A stretch of 18,040 nucleotides of DNA from UBA4655 sp964585575. GTDB taxonomy: Bacteria; Planctomycetota; Planctomycetia; Pirellulales; UBA1268. The notes under the pieces are model-generated. The model worked only from the letters and a program-made list of their open reading frames with translations, was not told where the DNA came from and did not search any database. The stretch is taken from positions 1-18,040 of the forward strand of contig CAZPEM010000061.1 in NCBI GenBank assembly GCA_964585575.1. Direction: 5' to 3'. How positions within the stretch are numbered: the first letter of the stretch is position 1; each line of letters starts with the position of its first letter. Below are positions 12,629 to 18,040 of this stretch, in pieces. Both the position numbers and the translations under genes were made by a program.

Positions 12629-13645
12629 ATGGTGATCCGACCGTGGCTCACACCGTTCATCGTGGCATTCTGGTGCCTGACGACTGGATGGCTCGTGGTC
12701 GCGAAGATTCTGCCTTCACTGGCCCCCGCCCCTCCCCCGGGCTATCAGGCGCTGTACACGGTCGGCGGGAAGCCGATTCCCGTCGCCTGGTCGGTGCTTT
12801 GGAACGAACAGCCGCTCGGATGGGCGATGAGCCTGGCCCGACCGACGGACAGCGGCGGAATGACCGTCGAGAGCAGAATGCGGCTTGATCGCATGCCCCT
12901 GGAAAGTGCGGTCCCCGGCCTCGAAGAGGTGCTCCCCGGATGGACCCGCACGCTCGCGCGGGCGTTCGCTCGGCAGATGGGGAATCCGGCGAAGACCACC
13001 CTGGACGCGATCTCGCCACCGTCGAGTTCGTCTTCGACCGACGGCTCCATCGCCGGCCGCCACGCCGCCATCAAGCCCGGACCGCTCGGACTCGAGGCCC
13101 GCTTCGTGCTTTCGATCAACGCTTCGGGCAGGCTCGAGGCGTTCAACTCGACGGTCGATCTTCCCGGCGTTGGCGAAGCGGTATTCCTCGACGGAACGGT
13201 CGAGGACGAGCAGGTGGGAATCACGATTCGCGCAAGGGGCATGCGGTACGAAACGAGCCGTCACCTTCCCAAGTCGATGATGCTCGGCGACGAATTGTCG
13301 CCGCAGGCGATGATGCCCGGGCTCGAGCCCGGAAAGCGATGGACCGTGCCGACCTACAGCCCACTCCGCGTAGGTTCATCGCCCCTCGAGGTGCTCCACG
13401 CCCACGTCGCCAGCGAAGAGAGCCTCTTCTGGGAGGACCACCTCGTGCGGGTGCTGGTGGTCGAGTACCGGGACGATCCCGCCTCGCACCATCGCCCGCG
13501 GTCGCGGTTGTGGGTCGACCGAAGCGGGCGGGTGCTGCGACAGGAGTCGCAGCTCTTCGGGGCGACGCTCGCATTCCTGCGGCGGTCCGACGAAGCGGCT
13601 GCGGCGCTCGCCCGAAACGTCGAGGAGGAAGCCGCGACGCCATGA
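12629..13645 (+). CDS. Membrane-anchored exported protein of unknown function, first gene of ABC export unit
   Basis: This 338-residue protein begins with a single N-terminal hydrophobic helix (residues about 7-27, LTPFIVAFWCLTTGWLVVAKI) that acts as anchor or signal. A soluble, mostly beta-type domain of about 300 residues follows. Segments such as PVAWSVLWNEQPLGWAMSLA, ARFVLSINASGRLEAFNSTV and RSRLWVDRSGRVLRQESQLF give the alternating pattern of a DUF3108-like or lipocalin-like beta sheet, but I cannot assign a family. The ATG at 12629 was chosen because GAGGT lies 9 nt upstream and the anchor helix begins there; the open frame upstream is not protein-like. Its TGA overlaps the ATPase ATG (ATGA, 13642-13645), so it is translationally coupled to the transporter and is probably its extracytoplasmic partner or cargo handler. 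Confidence 0.8.
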   Translation: MVIRPWLTPFIVAFWCLTTGWLVVAKILPSLAPAPPPGYQALYTVGGKPIPVAWSVLWNEQPLGWAMSLARPTDSGGMTVESRMRLDRMPLESAVPGLEEVLPGWTRTLARAFARQMGNPAKTTLDAISPPSSSSSTDGSIAGRHAAIKPGPLGLEARFVLSINASGRLEAFNSTVDLPGVGEAVFLDGTVEDEQVGITIRARGMRYETSRHLPKSMMLGDELSPQAMMPGLEPGKRWTVPTYSPLRVGSSPLEVLHAHVASEESLFWEDHLVRVLVVEYRDDPASHHRPRSRLWVDRSGRVLRQESQLFGATLAFLRRSDEAAAALARNVEEEAATP

Positions 13646-14415
13646 TCGAGTTCGACCATGTCTCGAGAACGTACGGGTCGAAGACGGCCGTCGCCGACCT
13701 CTCGCTCTCCATCCCACGGGGTGAGCTGTTCGCGTTGCTCGGCCCGAACGGTGCGGGCAAGACGACCACGATCCGAATGCTCGTGGGACTCCTGCGGCCC
13801 TCGCGGGGCGCGGTCCGCGTCTGCGGCCGCGACCTCGTGCGGCAGACCCGCGAGGCGCATCTCCACATCGGCTATGTGCCCGACGAGCCGTGCCTCTACG
13901 ACAAGCTCACGGGCCGCGAGTTCCTCTGGTTCATCGCCGACATGTTCGGACTGCCGCGACACGTGTCACAGCGGCGGATCGACCGGGAGATAGAGACCTT
14001 CGAACTCGGCGAGTTCGCCGACGACCTTTCGGAGAGCTATTCGCTCGGCATGAAGCAGAGGCTCGTCTTCGCGGCAGCCCTGATCCACGACCCGGACGTG
14101 CTCGTGCTTGACGAGCCGATGGTCGGCCTCGACCCCCGAAGCGCCCGAATCGTGAAGGATCTGCTCGAGGACCGCACCCACGAGGGCATGACCGTGTTCA
14201 TGTCGACCCATACGCTCGCCCTTGCCGAGGAGATGGCCGACCGAGTCGGCATCATGGTCCGCGGCCAGCTGCGATTCCTCGGGACGGTCGGCGAGCTGCA
14301 GACGCAGATGTCGCTGGAGTCGACGAGCCTCGAGCAGCTCTACCTCGAACTGACCGCCCCGGGCACGGCCGGCCCCCGACGGCGACGGACGGACATCCCG
14401 GACCCGCCCCACTGA
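13642..14415 (+). CDS. ABC transporter ATP-binding protein, ABC-2 export type
   Basis: This 257-residue ATPase has Walker A GPNGAGKT (residues 34-41), a Q-loop region IGYVPDEPCLYDKLTGREFL, signature ESYSLGMKQRL (variant of LSGGQ), Walker B VLVLDEPMVGLD and an H-loop MSTHTLAL. The SLGMKQR signature and the YVPDEP region are typical of ATPases serving ABC-2 type exporters (drug, polysaccharide, gliding or NatA-like). The C-terminal extension (GPRRRRTDIPDPPH) is short and basic. It starts in an ATGA overlap with the gene upstream, and its TGA overlaps the ATG of the permease (TGATG), so the three form one translational unit. The family is certain; the substrate is unknown. Confidence 0.95.
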   Translation: MIEFDHVSRTYGSKTAVADLSLSIPRGELFALLGPNGAGKTTTIRMLVGLLRPSRGAVRVCGRDLVRQTREAHLHIGYVPDEPCLYDKLTGREFLWFIADMFGLPRHVSQRRIDREIETFELGEFADDLSESYSLGMKQRLVFAAALIHDPDVLVLDEPMVGLDPRSARIVKDLLEDRTHEGMTVFMSTHTLALAEEMADRVGIMVRGQLRFLGTVGELQTQMSLESTSLEQLYLELTAPGTAGPRRRRTDIPDPPH

Positions 14416-16217
14416 TGCCGCCCGAGCCTGCCAACGCCGAAAGTCCGATTGTCGAAAGCCGGATTCCCGCCGAACCGCCGCGGCTGCTCACGGTGGAGCA
14501 GGAGGCGGGGAGGCTGCTCTTCCTGCGAACGCTCACGGCCTGGTCGACGCTCCGGTCGATGCTCGGCGGCGCGCGGCTTCGGCTCGGGCTGGTGGTCGTG
14601 CTCTCGCTGCTCTTCTGGGCTTCGCTCTACGGGCTTTTCACCGAGGCGTTCGGCTTTCTCGAGTCGCTGAACTTCGACGTCATCTCGCTCCTGTTCAACA
14701 CCTTCTTTTCGTCGCTCATGGTGATGCTCGTCTTCTCGACCGGCATCCTTCTCTACAGCGGTCTCTACGGGTCGGCGGAGGCCAGGCTGCTGCTCACGCT
14801 CCCGGTTCGGCCCGAGGCGATTTTTTCGCACAAGTTCCAGGAGGCGGTCTGGTTCTCGAGCTGGGGATTCATCCTGCTCGGCAGCCCCATGCTCGTCGCG
14901 TATGGGCAGGTCCACGGCGGTGCGTGGACGTACTACGCCTTGATGCTGCCCTTCATGATCTCGTTCGTCGTCATCCCGGCGACCCTCGGAGGCATGCTGT
15001 GCCTGTGGCTCGTCGGCTGGATTCCGAAGCTGCGGCTGCACGCGCTCTCGATCGGCCTCCTCGCGTCGAGCCTGGTCGCGGCATGGGTGGCCTGGTCGGT
15101 GCTCGCCGCCGGAAGTTCCGACCGCCTCAACGCCGCCTGGTTCGAACAGACCTTCGGGCGGCTCGCAATCACGGAACAGAGGGTTCTGCCGAGCTGGTGG
15201 CTCTCGAGCGGACTCATCGAGAGCAGCCGCTCGGGATTCGCGACGCCCGAGGCGAGGGCAAGCCTCGTGGAGGCTTGCAAGTTCCTCGCGCTGCTCATCG
15301 CCAACGGGCTGCTTTTGCAGATGCTGGCCGGAAGGCTCGCGCGGGCCACCTACCGCGTCGGCTACAGCCACCTCGCCTGCGAGGCGCCTCACCGCCGCCG
15401 CACGCGGAGCGGTCGGTTCGACAGCCTGCTTTCCGACGCCGGATCCCGGGCGACCCGTCCGCTTCGGCTTCTGATCGTGAAGGATCTGCGGCTGTTCCGG
15501 AGGGACGTGTCGCAGTGGTCCCAGTTCGCGATCTTCTTCGGCCTGCTGGCCCTCTACTTCTTCAACGTCCGCTCCTTCGAATACAACAATACCTACAAGT
15601 CGATGATCGGTTTCCTCAACCTCGCGGTCGTCGGCCTGATCCTCTCGACGTTCACGACGCGATTCGTCTATCCGATGATCAGCCTCGAGGGGAGGCGGTT
15701 CTGGATTCTCGGCCTGTTGCCGGTTCACCGCGATCAGATCGTCTGGTCGAAGTTTCTCTTCGCGTTCCTCGGCTCGCTCCTCCCCTGCTGCGGGCTCGTG
15801 TGGCTCAGTGACACCATGCTCGGCCTCGGCAGGTCGCTCGTGCTGGTCCACGAGATCTGCTGCGTCATGCTCTGCATGGGACTCTCCGGAATCGCGGTCG
15901 GGCTCGGGGCACGCATGCCCGATCTGCGGGAATCATCGCCGTCGAAGATCGCGGCCGGATTCGGCGGAACGCTCAGCCTCGTGATCAGCTCGCTGTTCAT
16001 CATGACCGTCGTCATCGTCGCAGCCCTGCCGACCCACCTCTACGTCGCGACACGCTCGCTCGGCCCCCTCGTTGCCTCGCGCGGCTTTTTCGGCTGGCTC
16101 GGCAGCCCGAGCGGCATCATCGCCTCCGTCGCCGTCGTGGTCGCCCTCGGCCTCGCGGCGACGATCATCCCCATGTTTTTGGGCTTGCGGGCGTTTCGCC
16201 GCATGGAATTGGCCTGA
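14415..16217 (+). CDS. Large polytopic ABC exporter permease
   Basis: This 600-residue protein has a cytoplasmic N-terminus of about 50 residues and about twelve hydrophobic helices in two blocks. The first block has about six (such as LGLVVVLSLLFWASLYGLF, LMVMLVFSTGILLYSGLYG and LPFMISFVVIPATLGGML). The halves are split by a basic cytoplasmic segment (APHRRRTRSGRFDSLLSD). The second block includes FAIFFGLLALYFFNVRSF and VVALGLAATIIPMFLGLRAF. The residues LPVRPEAIFSHKF after helix 2 and GLLPVHRDQIVWSKFLFAF in the second half look like a duplicated coupling element (LPV-R/H-x-(E/D)-x-I), so the protein may be an internally duplicated ABC-2 permease. It overlaps the ATPase stop as TGATG and has no ribosome-binding site of its own, consistent with reinitiation. 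Substrate unknown. Confidence 0.88.
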   Translation: MPPEPANAESPIVESRIPAEPPRLLTVEQEAGRLLFLRTLTAWSTLRSMLGGARLRLGLVVVLSLLFWASLYGLFTEAFGFLESLNFDVISLLFNTFFSSLMVMLVFSTGILLYSGLYGSAEARLLLTLPVRPEAIFSHKFQEAVWFSSWGFILLGSPMLVAYGQVHGGAWTYYALMLPFMISFVVIPATLGGMLCLWLVGWIPKLRLHALSIGLLASSLVAAWVAWSVLAAGSSDRLNAAWFEQTFGRLAITEQRVLPSWWLSSGLIESSRSGFATPEARASLVEACKFLALLIANGLLLQMLAGRLARATYRVGYSHLACEAPHRRRTRSGRFDSLLSDAGSRATRPLRLLIVKDLRLFRRDVSQWSQFAIFFGLLALYFFNVRSFEYNNTYKSMIGFLNLAVVGLILSTFTTRFVYPMISLEGRRFWILGLLPVHRDQIVWSKFLFAFLGSLLPCCGLVWLSDTMLGLGRSLVLVHEICCVMLCMGLSGIAVGLGARMPDLRESSPSKIAAGFGGTLSLVISSLFIMTVVIVAALPTHLYVATRSLGPLVASRGFFGWLGSPSGIIASVAVVVALGLAATIIPMFLGLRAFRRMELA

Positions 16218-16332
16218 AAGCAGGGTTAACGGCTCTCGGGCGGTCCGGTTACATTTCCAGATGTTCGCTGTCCGAACCGGCCTCTCACCGATGTACCTGC
16301 CGATTCCAACCCATTCGACCGCATCTCTGCCG

Positions 16333-17169
16333 ATGGCCGCGGGCCAGTCCCGGCTCGGCGGCATTTCCGTTCGGATCGGGGCCGTGCAGTACCTCAACAC
16401 CCGGCCTCTGGTTCATCGGCTCGTCGCGGGCGATCAACGCGAGACTTCGCCGCAACTTTCGCTGTGTTACGACGTTCCGAGTCGCCTCGCGGACCGGCTC
16501 GCTGCGGGACTGCTCGACGTCGCGCTCATTCCCGTGGTCGAGGTGTTTCGTGGCGGCGGCTCTATCGTGTCGGATGCCTGCATCGCCTGCCGCGGCCCCG
16601 TGATGAGCGTGAAGCTCTTCTTTCGCACGCGGCCGGACCGGGTTCGGCGGATCGCGCTCGACGAGGGATCTCGCACGAGCGCCGTGCTCGGGCGCCTGTT
16701 GCTGGCCGAGCGTTTCGGCGTGCGACCGCAGGTCGAGCAGCTCCCGATGCACGCCTCGCTCGACGACACCGACGCGGACGCCGTGCTTCTCATCGGCGAC
16801 CGGGCACTCGGACCCGTCCGCGGTGGTTTCCAGGTCGCCTGGGATCTCGGGGACGAGTGGTGCCGTTGGACTGGTCTGCCGTTCGTGTTCGCCGCGTGGG
16901 CGGCCCGACCGGGGCAAGGCTTCCGCGAGGGCGACTTGCTCGCGATCGCAGCCCGGCTCGAGGCGGCCAGGGACAGCGGCGTCTCGAATCTCGCCGCGAT
17001 CGCGGCCGCGGAAGCGGCGGGCCACGGGCTGACCGTGCCCCAGTGTCTCGGCTACCTGCGAGACAATCTCCATTACCATCTGGGCGAGGCTGAGGCGGAG
17101 GCGATTCGGCGATTCCGCGAACTCGCCGCCGCCCACGACCTCGTCCCCGCCGCAGGAAGCCCGCGATGA
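16333..17169 (+). CDS. mqnA: Chorismate dehydratase, futalosine menaquinone pathway
   Basis: MqnA removes water from chorismate to give 3-[(1-carboxyvinyl)oxy]benzoate, the first step of the futalosine route to menaquinone. Recognisable segments are VRIGAVQYLNTRPLV, VPSRLADRLAAGLLDVALIP, then SDACIACRGPVMSVKLFFR, ALDEGSRTSAVLGRLLL, DADAVLLIGDRAL, WDLGDEWCRWTGLPFVFAAW and YLRDNLHYHLGEAEAEAIRRF. All are typical of the substrate-binding-protein-like MqnA fold. The start is uncertain. ATG 16333 gives 278 residues, closest to the family length. ATG 16291 or 16261 would add 14 or 24 unconserved residues. None has a visible Shine-Dalgarno sequence. The TGA overlaps the mqnC ATG (ATGA, 17166-17169). 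Confidence 0.95.
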   Translation: MAAGQSRLGGISVRIGAVQYLNTRPLVHRLVAGDQRETSPQLSLCYDVPSRLADRLAAGLLDVALIPVVEVFRGGGSIVSDACIACRGPVMSVKLFFRTRPDRVRRIALDEGSRTSAVLGRLLLAERFGVRPQVEQLPMHASLDDTDADAVLLIGDRALGPVRGGFQVAWDLGDEWCRWTGLPFVFAAWAARPGQGFREGDLLAIAARLEAARDSGVSNLAAIAAAEAAGHGLTVPQCLGYLRDNLHYHLGEAEAEAIRRFRELAAAHDLVPAAGSPR

Positions 17170-18040
17170 CCGCGACGACGCTCCCGATGCTGGAGATGGC
17201 GGCGACGTCGTTCCCGGAGCGACTCGCTCCGCCGCCCCCGCGTTCCTCGGTGCCGTCGTCGGCGCGGGTGCGGATCATTCTCGATCGGGTGGTTGGGGGC
17301 GGTCGGCTCGGCTTCGACGATGCGGTCACCCTGCTCGAATCGCATGAGCTCGCCGCCATCGGACGGGCCGCCGACACGGTCACGCGGCGGCTCCACCCGG
17401 AGCCGTTTCGCACCTACAACATCGACCGCAACATCAACTACACGAACGTCTGCACGGCGGTCTGCGATTTCTGCGCCTTCTATCGTGGGCCGAAGTCGCC
17501 CGAAGGCTACGTGCTCGACCGCGGCCTGCTGCTCGAAAAGATCCGCGAGACGGTCGAGATCGGGGGCGACCAGATCCTGCTCCAGGGCGGGCTTCACCCG
17601 ACGCTGCCGCTCGAGTGGTATGAGGAACTCCTCCGCGACATCAAGGCTCGCTTTCCCCAGGTGAACGTCCACGGCTTTTCGCCGCCGGAGATCCACCACC
17701 TGACGAAAGTCTCCAAGCGTCCGCTTGCGGAGGTTCTGGAGCGGCTCGCGCGGGCGGGGCTCGGCTCGCTGCCCGGCGGTGGCGGCGAGATCCTCGTCGA
17801 CAGGGTTCGCAGGGCGATGACCAGGGGCAAGGTGCTCACCGACGACTGGCTCGCGGTGCACCGCGTCTGGCACTCGATCGGCGGTCGTAGCACGGCGACC
17901 ATGATGTACGGCCACATTGAGACGCTCGAGGAGCGGGTCGAGCACCTCGAACGGCTGCGACAGCTCCAGGACGAGACAGGCGGGTTCACGGCGTTCATCT
18001 GCTGGTCGTTCCAGCCCGACCACACCGAGATGGACCACAT
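17166..18040 (+). CDS. mqnC: Cyclic dehypoxanthinyl futalosine synthase, radical SAM (C-terminus cut by window edge)
   Basis: MqnC is a radical SAM enzyme that cyclises dehypoxanthine futalosine in menaquinone synthesis. The iron-sulphur ligands are C96, C100 and C103 in NVCTAVCDFCAFYRGP (CxxxCxxC). Other marks are FRTYNIDRNINYTNVC just before them, IGGDQILLQGGLHPTLPLEWY (SAM-binding GG region), HGFSPPEIHHL, RLARAGLGSLPGGGGEIL, STATMMYGHIETLEERVEHL and AFICWSFQPDHTEM. 291 codons are present; the family is usually about 370, so the last fifth is outside the window. The N-terminus (MTATTLPMLEMAATSFPERL ...) is longer than usual; the conserved part begins near RIILDRVVGGGRL. The ATG overlaps the mqnA stop, so the two pathway enzymes are co-translated. 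Confidence 0.97.
   Translation, partial: MTATTLPMLEMAATSFPERLAPPPPRSSVPSSARVRIILDRVVGGGRLGFDDAVTLLESHELAAIGRAADTVTRRLHPEPFRTYNIDRNINYTNVCTAVCDFCAFYRGPKSPEGYVLDRGLLLEKIRETVEIGGDQILLQGGLHPTLPLEWYEELLRDIKARFPQVNVHGFSPPEIHHLTKVSKRPLAEVLERLARAGLGSLPGGGGEILVDRVRRAMTRGKVLTDDWLAVHRVWHSIGGRSTATMMYGHIETLEERVEHLERLRQLQDETGGFTAFICWSFQPDHTEMDH

Noticed and set aside
14340..15851. 503-codon minus-strand open frame opposite the ABC permease
   Set aside because: Its product is a run of Glu, Arg, Pro and Gln with no hydrophobic core. The opposite strand encodes a clear polytopic permease, so this is a GC-rich shadow.

Overview
The window is 18 kb of GC-rich, gene-dense bacterial DNA. It is most likely chromosomal DNA of a planctomycete, in the broad sense of the Pirellulales and relatives. 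Three things suggest this. The gene at 7513-9189 starts with a degenerate copy of the helical module (W-L-G-I ... LLGL ... A-R-L) that is typical of large planctomycete proteins. A 78-residue zinc-ribbon protein of planctomycete type lies at 11969-12205. Menaquinone is made by the futalosine route (mqnA, mqnC). The lineage is inferred from remembered families, not from a search. Two runs of exactly 100 N, each inside a short tandem repeat, show that this is a scaffold, probably draft or metagenomic, with unresolved repeats.

Left arm (1-4993). A minus-strand gene train reads leftwards: quinone-oxidoreductase remnant, NmrA-like NAD(P)-binding protein, DUF2141 exported protein, seven-helix membrane protein, FtsX/DevC-type ABC permease and its ATPase (cut by the window edge). 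The first three are joined by ATGA overlaps. A TetR/AcrR repressor is transcribed divergently from the head of the train, and a near-perfect 19-bp inverted repeat lies between them. The oxidoreductase has lost its whole cofactor domain and the NmrA gene has a doubtful C-terminus, yet the repressor and its operator look intact. This looks like an operon whose enzymes are decaying under a preserved switch, with the ABC exporter genes still downstream.

Middle (5000-10606). Two divergent, repeat-bearing, low-complexity genes encode a secreted protein with four RPQYIES repeats and a single-pass membrane protein with a YPGGP repeat. The second converges on an iron-dependent alcohol dehydrogenase. 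Between their stop codons lies a 14-bp tandem repeat array that supplies both stops and is broken by a 100-N gap.

Right arm (10606-18040). aroA (EPSP synthase) starts head-to-head with the dehydrogenase, with only 22 bp between the start codons. The small zinc-ribbon gene follows on the minus strand. Next comes a tightly overlapping three-gene unit (membrane-anchored exported protein, ABC ATPase, large polytopic permease), then mqnA and mqnC joined by another ATGA overlap. AroA leads to chorismate and MqnA consumes chorismate, so shikimate and menaquinone genes lie in the same neighbourhood.

No rRNA, tRNA, CRISPR array, transposase or phage gene was seen. The most interesting parts are the eroding TetR-controlled operon, the two collapsed repeat arrays, and the two ABC export units with uncharacterised partners.
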